Source: Thozetella sp. PMI_491
Taxonomy: Eukaryota; Ascomycota; Sordariomycetes; Chaetosphaeriales; Chaetosphaeriaceae
NCBI GenBank assembly: GCA_021432635.1
Contig: MU270038.1
Coordinates: 558,001-622,000, forward strand
DNA: 64,000 nt
Direction of reading: 5' to 3'
Positions 1-11,332 of this stretch are shown one piece after another; position 1 is the stretch's first letter, and each line of letters starts with the position of its first letter. Below the pieces are notes generated by a model. That model did not search any database. It was not told the origin of the DNA and saw only the letters and a program-made list of their open reading frames with translations. Both the position numbers and the translations under genes were made by a program.

Positions 1-2963
1 GACTGGAGCTGTCAAGGCAACCCACTCGCACACACAAGTTTTTTCCTTTACCTTCATACCCCTATGGACACGGGGGATTTTTTTTTTTCTCTATTTTGGA
101 AGGGACGCTCTCCTTTGGTCCCTGTCGACTAGACCCCTCTGGGCCATCTAATACCTTCGTTTTCCCCTTCTATATCACCTGCATGGCCTGGAGTTTCGGG
201 GAAGGGGAATCGGGTGTCTTTTTAAGGGGGGACGGGGTCACCCAGGGGAATGAGAATACCACCGGTTAACGATCAGGGGAGAGGACTACGGATCAGAGCA
301 TTTAGGGGGCTCTACGATGGGATGTTTTCTTAGTTGCCGCCGCTGCGGCGCTTTCCCATCACCTCTCACAGCAAGAGGCGTGCGAGGAACAAGTTGTGTA
401 TAATATCAGTTATACCCTGAAGTCAAAAAAAGACAAGTTCAAACTCAAAGATGAAAGCCCCCTTCTTGTGCCTCGAGTGATTGCTTGGCCCCCGCGCTCT
501 CCTGCGCCAGGAAGCAAGATCAAAGTGCTGAACTGCCTGCAGACCACTGTGTAGGCCTGTAGACCAAGTGCCGTGCCGCCTCACCAGGAACCCGTCTTAC
601 CGTCTTACCCACCGATGCTTGACGAGCATGCAAGGTAATCTCAACATGGCAACTGACATAGGGCCGTACTCTACCCGTGGGACGGGGATGCCACACCGCG
701 GCACTAGTTGCCCAACGCCGGGTTTTCAACCGGAGAGTCTCGGGTGAGACACGACCTAAAGCGCATATTGCCGCGATACGAAGGGTTTACCTCTGCAACA
801 GGGGGGCCGAAGGATAAAGCAGAGCCCCCCTTCGGTTGCGCAACTTGTCATACGAGCACTACAGCATGGGGAAGGTACAGTATGTGAGCGCATGTGCTTC
901 GGCGCGAAGCATCACCAACGCACCCATCCCAGCGATGCCATTTGTCCTTGGGCAATCTAGGGCTTTGCGAAGCGAGAAACTAGGGCAGCACAATCGGACC
1001 TGGCAAGAGCGCTCGCATGGATGGCCTCATTGTCGGGCCGTCGGGAGGACTCGTTACTCTCTCGCTCTACCCAGAGGCCTCCTCGCGGGGCGTGTGGGAC
1101 AGGACGAGATTGCAAGTGCCGACACGGTAGTGCACTCTTGTGCGAAGATCCGCTGAGGAGCTGGCCAGAGGTTCACGACGATGCCCACGTTCACATGATT
1201 CTCCGCCCGCGTGGGCGTTTTCCCCCTCCGCTCCGGTGTCGCACGATGCCAGTGGCTCCCCTTCGATTGAGTCACCGCCCGGGGTAGATACGCAAGCTAG
1301 ATGAAGCAGGCACCTAGGCGGGCCAGTACCGGCTCAATGTCGAGCGAGGACGAGTTAGTAGAGGGGCGGGCGCGATTGATCGACTCACTCCCGCTCTCTG
1401 TGCCGCGGATCTTCGCGGCACACCAGCTGGCGGCGATCCTCTGCGGGGCCTCTTCCCGGGGCCTCTTCCCGGGGCCTTGAGGAGTCCTCACAGCACGGGC
1501 GGCCGAAGCCCCTGGCGAGCTGAGAAGCGAGGACGTAGACCTTTGGCCACAGCAGCCCGCAGAAGGGGCTGCCCGGCTTGCCAGGCTTGCTGGGGCAGTG
1601 GCCTGTCAAAAGTGTCGCCTTCGGTGGCTATTCCGGTCAGTCGTTTGGCCTGCTTTGTGGGCGAGGCTGGCTCAAGCGCAGGAATCTGCGGCCGCGTCTG
1701 CTGACCTAGACCTCGAGGGGTGCACCTTGCTAACCTTGCCGTAAGCCAAAATCCATTGTACCTGCTCCGCAGGCTAGCAAAGGCCCTCGGATTCGTCGCC
1801 GGCTTCACCAAAAGAGAAAGCCGGACGTGGCTGGAGGCTAGCTCCTTGGGAGAGGGCGGTGGCTTTAGGGCCTTTGAGGGCCTATTTTTGCCACAGCATG
1901 GCAAGAGTGGGGACCTGGAGGAGCAAAGGGAGCCCAACGGCGGCTAGCCAAAGTGTTTCAACAATTGCTAGCCAATCATTCCGACCAGGAACCTCTTAGA
2001 TACACCCACGGTAGCTTGACAGCCAGCGGATGGCCCGCCTCGCGCTTGCCTTTGACCTCGTCGACGTCTCTGGACCGCTCGCCGCCAGTCGCGGCGACAG
2101 GGTCCCCTTGGGGGCCGGCCGCGCTTCCTGTCGACCTCTCGTTCGCGCCGGGCTAGACAGGAAGAAACAAGCACTGCCTCACGACCGATTTGGCACCCGC
2201 TCACAGCGGTCGCTCTCGCGCACGCTGAAGCGGCGATGTGGAACTGCACGGTACTAGATGCTGCTATTCTGCGCTGGCCTTGGGCTCCCTGCCGCAATCC
2301 TGCTTTCCCTGTGGCCGGCGACGTCTTCCCACTCAGCCCTGTGGATGGACTAAGCTCCAAACATTTCGGGGGAGCCGCGATGATGTAGCGCGCCGGCTGC
2401 TGCTCCTCCCGGCCACTCGTCGACGACCCCTACTATGCTGCTGCCACCAGTGTGGCCGCATCTGCTCGAATCTGTTGGGCATAAGACGATCTACCATGAT
2501 CGCCCGCACCCAGGCTGGTTTGTTTCTATCCACCTTTTGTTTCTCCCCCCCCCTGTTCTGTGGACAAAGCCAGAGCCCAACATCCAGACCCCGGCGACGG
2601 CTCTGACGACATCGCACGATTCAGCCTGACAGTGCTCCAGCGCTGATACGACTGGCCTGTCTCTCCTCGTCTTCTCTCTGAAAGTTTTTTTCCCCTTCTT
2701 CCTGCGTCTGCTAGCCGCACAATCATCGGTAAGCGCCTTTGTTCTCGATTCTTCTGGGCCTCGACTCCGACTCATTGTCAAGCACAGGTTCCTTGTTTGC
2801 CGCTGAATCACCCGTCTCATATTAGTCCCTCAGGGCACCAAGCACAACGATGCTAGTATACTGACTGCATCATCCCTCTTCCCCCTGGTATCCTCCTTCT
2901 CTCTTCAAGACCAGCAGCATCAGAATCAACTAGTACAGCGAATTCTCGATAGAGGCAAAGTAT
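1..2963. other. Left-edge intergenic region, no gene supported
   Basis: Only short overlapping open frames of fewer than 150 codons occur on both strands, and none shows a domain, a signal peptide or a plausible intron-joined extension. The last 500 bases before the gene at 2964 are C/T-rich, as is usual for the promoter and leader of an ascomycete gene. A small direct repeat lies at about 1444-1477. Nothing else stands out. Confidence 0.6.
1444..1477. repeat. Short tandem repeat, 13-bp unit
   Basis: The unit GGGGCCTCTTCCC occurs twice in direct succession and a third copy begins and breaks off. It is intergenic and probably a simple slippage repeat. Confidence 0.55.
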
Positions 2964-4358
2964 ATGAGGCATACCTCAAACATGCCAAATATACCAAGAC
3001 CACGACGCCTGGTTTGGCTCGCTGTCCTATGTGCGGCCCAGCTAGCAACATCAGCGAGCCTGCCGAATACCTTGTTCGAACGAGATGTTTCTTGCGCAGC
3101 CGACTTCACAAAATGCGGACAGGCGGGCCTTCCGGATTTTTTTTGCTGCTCCCAGAATTCTGTGTGCAATGTTCTCGCCGCCAATACGACGGTTCTATGT
3201 TGTCAACAGGGAAATGACTGCACCAATATCCAGCCCATATCGTGCGATGTCTCGCTTCAGGATGGGCAGAAGAATCCCACAGCTGGCATCAAGACGACAG
3301 TGTTTAACGTGCCCCTGGCGCACTGCGGCAGCGGGTTGTGTTGTCCCTTTGGCTACACGTGCAACTCGTCTAATTTATGCGTGAAGAGTGCCGACCAGGA
3401 CACGGCGCCATCCGCCTCTGGAACCCCCACTTCCTCGTCTTCTCTGACCGCCACGTCGGGCCCGGAGAAGAGCACCTCGACTTCGAACACAAATAATGCT
3501 GCCTCTTCGGCGGCGGATCCCCAAGGCGCTGACGGAACTGCCACGTCCACGCCAACGCCCCCCACGGTGGGGAGTACCGAGAGCAACAGCGGGCCTCAGC
3601 CGGGGGTCGTCGCAGGCGCAGTGGTCGGGTCTATATTTGCGGCCTTGATCGTGGCTGTTCTTGCTTTGCTTTGTCTCAAGAAGCGCAGAGCCGAGCAGAA
3701 AGATGATGGAGATATTGCCAAGAGTATACGCTCTACCTCGTCGTTTGGCAACATTATCAGCCACCCGATCATGACGAACAACGGGACGATGCGCTCTGAC
3801 TTCGCGAGACGGTCCCCTGGCGTTCGCTCAAGCAATTCGTCCTCGTTTGCCACGCAGGTGAACCAAGATCTCGAGAGGATAGCCGGGGATATTGGTGGTG
3901 CCCGTGGCTCGCCTCCGACAACACCGACACGAACGCCTAGAACTCAAGGCAGTGAGGGCGTCAAGGTCCCACCGATCCGGAACATGCGACAGAGTAGTAT
4001 TGCATACGGCTACGGGGCGCCCAACACATCTCCTTATAACAACGGCAGCAACATTCACGGGCACAAGCCCTATCACGAGCCCGTGTCCCCGGTGGAGGCC
4101 ACGGGGCCGGCTCCCCAGACGCCCAAAGGCCGGGAGCCGAGCTCAATGACCATCCCCCTCTACACCGATGAGCGCACACTCGGCCGGTCTGCAGGTGGAA
4201 ATTCAAACTACCTGGAGCTACCTGGCAGGCGCCACAGCAGAGACACCACCTACACCACCTTCTCTGACATGCTCAAGCAGGTAGCCTTGGACGACGTCGC
4301 CAAGGGAAGAGAGCCTTTCGTTCCGCCTGGGGCATACAGTCCCGCCACAAGGCGGTAG
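2964..4358 (+). CDS. Cysteine-rich single-pass plasma-membrane protein (464 aa)
   Basis: This is a single-exon gene. Residues 1 to about 31 form a signal peptide: a basic RPRR stretch, a hydrophobic core and small residues before the cut. The codon-7 ATG would also leave a good signal peptide. Residues 43-140 form an ectodomain with many cysteines, including paired CC and a CCPFGYTC motif. Residues 145-212 are a Ser/Thr/Pro-rich stalk likely to be O-mannosylated. Residues 214-238 are one transmembrane helix followed by KKRR, giving type I topology. The tail of about 225 residues is Ser/Pro-rich and disordered. This layout resembles fungal cell-wall stress sensors (WSC/Mid2 type), but I see no canonical WSC domain, so a sensor role is inference only. 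The gene at 54972 shares the CCPxGYTC motif and the layout. Confidence 0.85.
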   Translation: MRHTSNMPNIPRPRRLVWLAVLCAAQLATSASLPNTLFERDVSCAADFTKCGQAGLPDFFCCSQNSVCNVLAANTTVLCCQQGNDCTNIQPISCDVSLQDGQKNPTAGIKTTVFNVPLAHCGSGLCCPFGYTCNSSNLCVKSADQDTAPSASGTPTSSSSLTATSGPEKSTSTSNTNNAASSAADPQGADGTATSTPTPPTVGSTESNSGPQPGVVAGAVVGSIFAALIVAVLALLCLKKRRAEQKDDGDIAKSIRSTSSFGNIISHPIMTNNGTMRSDFARRSPGVRSSNSSSFATQVNQDLERIAGDIGGARGSPPTTPTRTPRTQGSEGVKVPPIRNMRQSSIAYGYGAPNTSPYNNGSNIHGHKPYHEPVSPVEATGPAPQTPKGREPSSMTIPLYTDERTLGRSAGGNSNYLELPGRRHSRDTTYTTFSDMLKQVALDDVAKGREPFVPPGAYSPATRR

Positions 4359-5229
4359 CCTCAGAGAGGGATAAGGACCCCGTAAACATGCAGCGATGGT
4401 TTGAGGGATCTCGTCTGCCAGATTGCCGAGGGATATTGAACCCGGATCATCACATTCTTTCCTCAAGGAGTGTTCATACCAGTGGTTTGCATAGCGTTTT
4501 GGCGGATCTAGACAAATAGGCGTCCTGGATGTTCTGATTTTCATTGCACTTGAAGATTATTCCCTCGTTGCGCCAACACCATACCACTGGAAGAAGGATG
4601 CTGGACCAGAGATTATTATACCCCATTCGTTGAGGCGTTGGCTAGGTTAATGTTTTGATTTAGATTTGAGATATATTCTTTTTACCCATCCTTCATGAGC
4701 AACGCCCGTATCTTACTGTGAGAGAGAGAACCTTGCACTTCGCACCGCGCGTGAAGCCCATGTTCAGTGGTCTACGTGATCGTGAATATTGCATTGTATC
4801 GTAGTTCTCCTGAACTAAACGGCAACCCTGGGCATGTAAAGCCTCCAACCTGGGCGACAATTATCGCGAGACATGGAAGAAGACTCCCATGACATCAAGC
4901 ACATCAATACCCCATCCTCCCACACAGTAGCTAGCACCGATAGCCCCCATGTCACGTCGTATGGGGGGAGGGGAGGGGGTGGATGCACTCGAACACCGAC
5001 GGCGGACATACGATTCACTTCTCACACGGGGAGCAGCATCGATGTCGAGGAGGCGACTTGAGTCTCTTGAGCATAGCATTATGGGCAAAGGCTTTAGGTG
5101 TGCTCAACAGATACTAGCTACGCTGCTGACATCGCAGAACGCTCCCAATCCTTCCCCAATGTGCTGGTGCCTCGGGTGTGTATGCTAAGAGTCGACAGGG
5201 GATCTATTCGTATCGAAAATCCCTGCCAT
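4359..5229. other. Intergenic, tail-to-tail 3' regions
   Basis: This lies between the stop codons of two converging genes. It holds AT-richer stretches (about 4540-4700) that suit 3' UTRs and polyadenylation. No gene is supported here. Confidence 0.6.
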
Positions 5230-5971
5230 TCACTGTTTCTTCTTGTTGCCCGCGGCGGCAGCTTTCTTCTCAGCATCTTCTTTCTCGAGCTGCTCGAAGT
5301 CATCGGCCTCCTTGCGCTCTGCATACCACTGGCCGGCCTGGAGCACCAGCACGCCAACCAGGACTAGAGCCAGGATGGTGTTGCTAGCGCTCAGCACCTT
5401 GAGGCTATCCTCGCGGCCAAGAATGACCTCGCCCGTAAGCGGGCCGTCGTGCTTAACGCCGCCGACCTCGGTGTCCCAGATGCCGGCGCTCACTGAGCGC
5501 AGGCCCTTGACGATGTTGGCGATGTAGACGCCGGCGCCAATGACGTACAGCACCAGCGACGCGCCGTCGAACAGCACGTTGGCCTCGGATGGACGGAACA
5601 GCTTGATGAAGAAGCCGAGGAAGCCGACAAACATGATGATGTTGAGGAGGCGCGCGATCAGCGGGGGCGACTGGTGCATGAACTTGAGGTGCTGCTCCAG
5701 CTGGCCATAGTAGGCGTCCGGCACGGGGTCCGAGGTCCACAGCAGCGGGTAGTCATAGGGAAACGAGGCGAAGAGGATGCCGAGGAAGAAACAGACAGCT
5801 GCGGAGGGGGAAGAGGCGACAAGTTAGCTCTTGGTCTCCTGAAAAGAGGTTCAGGAAGGAGGGAGAGGGAAGCTCACGTCCGATGATTAGGAAGGTCGCG
5901 AATGACCCAGTACCGCGGTAGTCCTTGGACTGGGTGTTCTTGGACCAGTCCACCCAGGCTGATTTGGCCAT
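5230..5971 (-). CDS. shr3: Shr3 family ER chaperone for amino-acid permeases
   Basis: There are two exons, complement(5230..5798, 5878..5971), giving 220 aa. The intron has a GTGAGC donor at 5877 and a CAG acceptor, and the joined frame reads through it. Shr3 is an ER membrane chaperone that helps amino-acid permeases fold and leave the ER. Features seen are four hydrophobic segments; the first joins across the intron and is followed by a FPYDYPLLW stretch typical of the family. A charged cytosolic tail ends in KKKQ, which fits a dilysine KKxx ER-retrieval signal. The start ATG at 5971 is the first one and gives the usual short cytosolic N-terminus. Family assignment rests on the whole pattern and on length (yeast Shr3 is about 210 aa). 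Confidence 0.9.
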
Positions 5972-6679
5972 GTCGAAGGAGTTTGGACGTGCCGTCTTCT
6001 TTATCGCGGGCTGCGGGCTACGGGAGCTCGAGGTTGGGGCTATAATGTGCGCGGGGCGCGGGCGCGGAGGGCTGTTGGTTGGCTCCTTCGTAGTAGCGCT
6101 GGCCGTTGGAGCTCTGGCGAGAATTGTTGGCAGAAGGGGCCGGCTCTGGAGATGGCTACGTGTCGGACGCCTCGGGGCAAGGTATGCGAGCAGGTGCAGG
6201 CGGATAGCTTTTCTGGGGATTGACGGACATTGGACATGCAGGGCTCTTTCAATGTCTCCCTCCAGGCTAGGGACCTCAGCCCCACTCCTAGCTCGGTGAA
6301 TGGACTTGCCCCGCTAGTCCGCCTACGATTGGAAGCCTGACGCAAACGATAGAAACGGAGCGATAGGCGATAAAATTGCAACAATTGAGTCGGACAGGGC
6401 CGTAGACTAATAAGGTGCTCACATGTCTCGTTGCTGTCAGCCCATTCTCTAATCTGTAGTATCCCTTTTTAACTACATTCCCAAGCGGCCGTAACTGAAC
6501 TGTGCTGCGCACCCATTGCTACATCACCTCGCCAATACTCCCGTCTAACCGCTTACATACAGCTATCCCCGATCTTTCTCCCGGCAGCAGCTTCCCCAAA
6601 AGCTTGCTGCTTCCCAGAGAGGAGCTCTGCCCGCCAGAAACAAACCTGACCGCCTCTGCCGCGCCCGCGAGCAACTAGC
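5972..6679. other. Intergenic between shr3 promoter and AKR 3' end
   Basis: About 700 bases contain the upstream region of shr3 and the 3' flank of the aldo-keto reductase gene, both on the minus strand. No coding region or structured RNA is recognised. Confidence 0.55.
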
Positions 6680-7852
6680 TCAAAGGGTGGTGTTATCTAC
6701 CCATGCCTTGGCGTGCGCGTTCAGACGGTCCCCTTCCACGGGGAACTCCTTGAGGATCTTGTCGATGGCTGCCATGTCGTCCTCGGTGAGGGGGACCACC
6801 TTGGAGTTCTCCCGCAGCCGCTCGATGCTGGTAGTGCCGGGGATCGGGATGATCTTGGGCATGCCAGGGCGCTTGCCCAGCTCCACCAGCCAGTTGATGG
6901 CAATCTGGGCCGGCGTGGCCCCCTTCGACTTTGCAAGCTCCTCGACCGCCCGGACGAGCTTGATGTTGGTGTCAAAGACCTCCGGAGCGAATTTCGGCAA
7001 GCTCCTCCGCATGTCCTTCTCGGGTAGGTCCTCATACTTCTTGACATCGCCGGACAAGATGCCGCGGCTGAGGGGGCCTGCGAGTGCGGGTCAGCCGGCG
7101 CTGTCTTCACGCGGCGCGGACACAGATAATGGGAAGCAATGCTACACGGCGGGAAAGGGTGGGATCTTACAGTAGGCAAGGATCGGGATGTCGAGCTCGG
7201 CACAAGCCTCGGTGATGCCGTTCTCAAGCGGCTCCGTGTTCCACAGCGACAGCTCCACCTCGACGGCCCCGAGCTTGGCGATCTTGGAGGCGCGCCGGAT
7301 CGAGGCGACGTTGACCTCGCTCAGTGCAGGGGCACCAATGTTCCCGGCCTTAACCTGCTCCTGGAAGGCCTGGATCGTGGTCTCAATGTCGACCTTGGGG
7401 TCTTTGCGCGCAGGCTCGAACTGGTGGATGAAGCCTTTGTCCCCGAGGATGCTCTTGGAGTGCTCGACACTCTTCTTGACGCCCTCGGGGGATGAGTCGA
7501 GCAGGAATGTTGGGTGGCCGGTGGTGCAACCCTTGATATTGAGCACCACCTTGTCCGCGTCCTCTGGATACTTGTCAAAGTACCTCTTCAGCACCGTCAG
7601 GGTATTCTCGCCATCCACGCTGCCATAGAACTCGCCGCCGTTCCAATAGTTGGCGCCCAGCTCGAGGGCGGTCCGCAGCACGGGGAAGATCTCATCATCG
7701 GTGAACTCCTTCTTTGCGAACCAGGTGAAGCCTGTCGACGGCCCATTCGGGTCAGCGCATTGCTAATGTCTCAGCGGCCAAGGCCTCGCAGACTCACCCA
7801 TCAAGCCAAAACCAATGGGGCCAACCTCCTTGCCCTGAATTGTGTAAGTCAT
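6680..7852 (-). CDS. Aldo-keto reductase, pyridoxal reductase-like (AKR8 type)
   Basis: There are three exons, complement(6680..7077, 7171..7731, 7798..7852), giving 337 aa; both introns have GT-AG ends and rejoin conserved segments. The fold is an NADPH-dependent TIM barrel. The N-terminus has GPIGFGLMG. Tyr54, in NYWNGGEFYG, is the expected catalytic tyrosine and Lys85, in LNIKG, the catalytic lysine. A YCPLSRGIL segment and the C-terminal IPIPGTTS matching the NADPH-binding loop follow. The WNGGEFYG form of the catalytic Tyr segment is characteristic of the Plr1/YakC pyridoxal reductases, which interconvert pyridoxal and pyridoxine. Substrate is therefore a family inference; other fungal AKRs of this type act on unknown aldehydes. 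The ATG at 7852 gives the usual short beta-hairpin lead. Confidence 0.88.
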
Positions 7853-7947
7853 GGCTGCGGCACCGAGTCGAAGCACAGGGGCAAAGCGTGGGCGGGAACG
7901 GTCGATTGGTGCAAGCCCGGGATTTCAAGGGGATCTATCCATGCGCC

Positions 7948-7955
7948 TTTAAATA
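7948..7955 (-). promoter_or_regulatory. TATA-like box upstream of the AKR gene
   Basis: On the minus strand the sequence TATTTAAA lies about 96 nt before the ATG at 7852, in otherwise GC-rich DNA. Position and sequence fit a TATA element. This is inference from sequence alone. Confidence 0.35.
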
Positions 7956-9505
7956 GTGCGGGCCGCGACAATTGTTCCCATGCCGAACACCGTGCTCTTT
8001 ATACATGGCAGGTTTCTTCCCTCCTGCGGTGGCACCTAGACTGCCGCCTGTAAGGCGGACATCTCGACCGGAACCGTTCCCGGACTTTAGCCTAGATAGG
8101 AATCATTTACAGCGCAAACTCCGAGACAGCACCAGTTGTGGCGCACCGCACCGAGTCAGTGGGCCTCCCACGGCGTCCGGTCGGTCCATTGGGCGCTCTG
8201 TCGAGTCATTGCTCTACGTAAATCCGAAGAGAGCAGAGCTCAGAGGGCGCGACCATAGGGTGTTGGCGCCGGGGACGCGTCAAGTTGTCTCCGAGGCTGG
8301 GATACCGGGGGAGGGGGTTGCCTTCATATAGCAGCTATTTGGCTGGCCCATCGTCTGCCGAGTATTCTTGTGTAACACTGGCAGATTCATACGGCGGGGT
8401 TCCCGTCAGCCTACAATAGGTATCGAAACCACCAGGCCTTACATATCTCCTCCGCGTGTTGCCAGCAAGGAAGCTGTTTGCAGGCTTGGAAGTGGCTTCG
8501 CAAGCCATCTATGCGACAGGGAGCCCATTGGAGTACGGAAAGGGGAATAAGGAATCATATGTATTACACGTACAAGCACGCACCACTTCAATAGGCGCTG
8601 CGAGTCAATGGTCGTGCCTAGGACGACGGCGGTCCACTCTCTAGGTGGTATGTAACTAGGTAGGTACCTACCTTACCCTAGTGCTCGAGGGAGTCGCCAG
8701 CCTGCGTCGGCTCCTTGTTCAGGAACCGGAAAGTACCTTCACCACCTCGAAGTGGAGAAGCTCTTTCTTTTTCTTTGGGGGGCGGGGAGGGGGTCCTATA
8801 GAGACGACGAGTTGAAGCGATATTCGGCAGCTGCTAGTAGTGGTCATCACAGATCATGGACCCCCATGTACTTTGTTGTGTTTCCAGCACCGAAGCCCAC
8901 TGCTTATCGCCCGTTTCCGAGGGACCACGATTGGCCCTGCTCCCTGGAGTAGCCGTAAGCTGCAGGCCGAGGCAGTTGGTTCGTCGCCAATTGCGGGGCT
9001 TATGGGGAAAGCTAGTGAGAGCTTGTGACTTCCCATCGCTGTGAGCACAAGGTTTCGGGTCCTCTCCCGCAATCTACCGGTCGCTAGAGGTATTACGTAG
9101 TCTGCTGGGAACCAAGCCGACCGCATGGCATGAGAAAAGGGGGGGATGGGATTGAGAGCTCGGAGGAGCCATCACAAGACCCAGCGTTACTTCCTGTCCC
9201 GAGCACCTCCCATCTAGTTCCGACGACTTCGGCCCGTGCTTCTCCCCCGGCTGCCCTCGCTCCCTTCCATAAGAAATCGAACCTCCGGCGCTCTTATAGC
9301 TTGCATCTTCTTTTAAGATTTGTGGAGACGCCTGCATCGGCCGGCCCCCCCAAATCATTTTGCTCATTTTAGCCCTGTCTGACGCAACACGCCGTCCCCT
9401 GGCTTCCCTCCCGCACTTCTGGTAACGCGAGGAACAGCAGCCTTCTCCTGGCGTATTCTGGCTTGGCCCGGCCTTGGCCCAGGGAAGCGAGCGCCTGGTC
9501 TCAGA
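7956..9505. other. Intergenic region between divergent genes
   Basis: About 1.55 kb separates the AKR start (minus) and the DUF202 start (plus), so it should hold two promoters. Open frames here are short and have no features of real genes. A perfect 16-bp palindrome lies at 8658-8673. Confidence 0.55.
8658..8673. repeat. Perfect 16-bp palindrome AGGTAGGTACCTACCT
   Basis: The sequence equals its own reverse complement and lies in intergenic DNA, flanked by further CTAGG-type steps. Related ACCTAGGT/CCTTAGGTAGG strings recur in other intergenic parts of the window (see findings). It could be a repeated regulatory motif or a simple-sequence relic. Confidence 0.6.
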
Positions 9506-10806
9506 ATGCCGGATCATCAGGTCGCGCCAACCTCGGCCCTGTCGGGCCCCTCGCCCGGGTCCTCTTCCCCACCCGGTGCCTCGTCGCCGGCTACAACAAG
9601 TCGAGACCTGCGCCGCTCCTCGACGTTGCAGCTGACTAGGAGGCAGTCGGCCCAGGAGCGCATCAATGACATTCTAGAGGTCAGTCCGTGTTCTGCTGCG
9701 ACGAGATTTCGATTTTTCCAGACCAAGCACAACCTTTCCATCCTCCCCTCACTACTGCTACCCGGAACCCTGCTGGGCCCTTGACTCGCTTTTGGGGTCA
9801 CGTTTGGGGCACCGGTTCTTTTACCCGTCAGCGGAACACGCCTCCCTAGTAGCCGCGATGGCCGCCGCGCTTCGCTCATTATTTGGCCTTGGCATTGTCC
9901 GTACATATCTTCCCTTGTCACGCCCTCTCCGACGGGTCTTCCTCCTCCATTTAAGCCACATGCTGCCCCGATGGACTTGCTGACATCGAGGCCGCAGACA
10001 GCGCGCGACCGAGCCGAGTCCCAGGGATCGAGTCCAGGCGGGCGAAGTCCCAGGCTGCAGCCCCTCCTAAGGGACGAGTCGACATTGCCAAGGGGGATTG
10101 ACGAGGAGAGCAGCGGCGACGACCAAGGCGTGGTCATTCGCCCACCAAGGCGCCACCCTGCTCTAAACTACCAAACGACGACACCGTCCGCTACGGGCAC
10201 GGGGCCGCGAACTAGGAAACCAACCAGCCGAAAGTCGTCGAGCTTCTTAACCCAGGAGCAAGCCACGGGAGGAGTCAGTAGGTCTGGAGACTCGACCGTG
10301 GCTGGCACCGACGAGAGCGAGAAAAAGTGGTGGCGGGATGCCTTGGCCAACTTCCAGTCGATAGAGCTCGAGAACAAGGGGAGCGTGGCCAGAGACCACC
10401 TGGCGCTCGGTAAGACTTCCAAAGAATGTCTACAGCCCGTCAGTGCTAATTATGATTCCTTTCTCCAGAACGGACGTTTCTCGCGTGGTTGCGTACCTCG
10501 CTCGCCTTCGCGTCGATAGGCATTGCCATCACGCAGCTCTTCCGCCTGAATACATCCATCTCTAACGGGGAAGGTGTCCCAGACACGCTGCGGCACCTGG
10601 GCAAGCCTCTTGGCACGACTTTCCTCGCGATCAGCATTGCTGTCCTCTTTCTAGGATACAACAGGTACTTTCAGTCTCAGAAATGGGTCATGAAGGGCAA
10701 GTTCCCGGCGAGCAGAGGCACCATAATCTTGGTATCCTTTATCTCGTTTGCAGTCATTGTTGCGGCGTTGCTGGTTGTTATTATTGTTCAACCATCGGGA
10801 ACCTGA
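9506..10806 (+). CDS. DUF202 (YidH-like) three-helix membrane protein with long disordered N-terminus
   Basis: There are three exons, join(9506..9679, 9998..10409, 10469..10806), giving 307 aa. The first intron is long for this genome (318 nt), so a further small exon cannot be excluded. The second has a clear GTGCTAAT branch site and restores the family signature ERTFLAWLRTS at residues 196-206. Residues 1-190 are Ser/Pro/Thr-rich and probably cytosolic and disordered. The DUF202 domain has three transmembrane helices, at about 199-220, 241-260 and 277-297, with the conserved acidic/Arg start of helix 1. The fold is shared with Vtc1 and the membrane part of the vacuolar polyphosphate polymerase complex, but no SPX or catalytic domain is present here. 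Function is unknown; a vacuolar or endomembrane accessory role is only a suggestion. Confidence 0.85.
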
Positions 10807-10818
10807 TGGGGCGGCTCT

Positions 10819-10820
<2 letters not shown>

Positions 10821-10852
<32 letters not shown>
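10821..10852. repeat. Homopolymer run of 32 G
   Basis: Thirty-two consecutive G residues start 15 bases after the stop codon of the DUF202 gene, on its sense strand. If transcribed they would lie in the 3' UTR and could form a G-quadruplex. Length in an assembly is unreliable for such runs. Confidence 0.8.
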
Positions 10853-10855
<3 letters not shown>

Positions 10856-11332
10856 TGGAAGTGGCGCGACGATGGATCAACTGCCTATCGTGCCTCCATC
10901 GGTTGTGCCGTAAAGGCATTGCGTTTGTTTCCAACCATTAATACCAGGTGCACTGCCATGGCCAGTGCCGCAACTTACTGTAATGACCAATGATGTTGAA
11001 TTGGCGGTGGTCTCCGAGAGTATATATGTATACAGTTGAATGTATGCCACTCTAGCCATACTATCACGCGCATAATTTGGCCTCGCGGCTTCTGGTCTGC
11101 CATTATCTCTTTCTCTTGTTGATGGCTATCGAAGGAGCCAATCATTTGTTCCTGGGCCATTATGCTCGTACCGCACCAATCCAACATGTCCTAGGTTGTT
11201 GAAGAACTGATTAGGGCAGCAGCCCACCAACCAGATGACATCACAAGCGCGGGCGACGCGCTAATCCAAACAACGTTTGCCGCCAGACGCCCCCCAAGAC
11301 GGTACTCCTTCTCCCACCACATCGTCTCGACC
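10853..11332. other. Intergenic between DUF202 gene and helicase gene
   Basis: This stretch holds the probable 3' end of the upstream gene and the promoter of the helicase gene. It includes an AT-richer piece with TATATATGTAT at about 11020-11035. No gene is supported. Confidence 0.5.

Noticed and set aside
9517-10137. 206-codon open frame on the minus strand
   Set aside because: It is antisense to the DUF202 gene and spans its first intron; no protein features.
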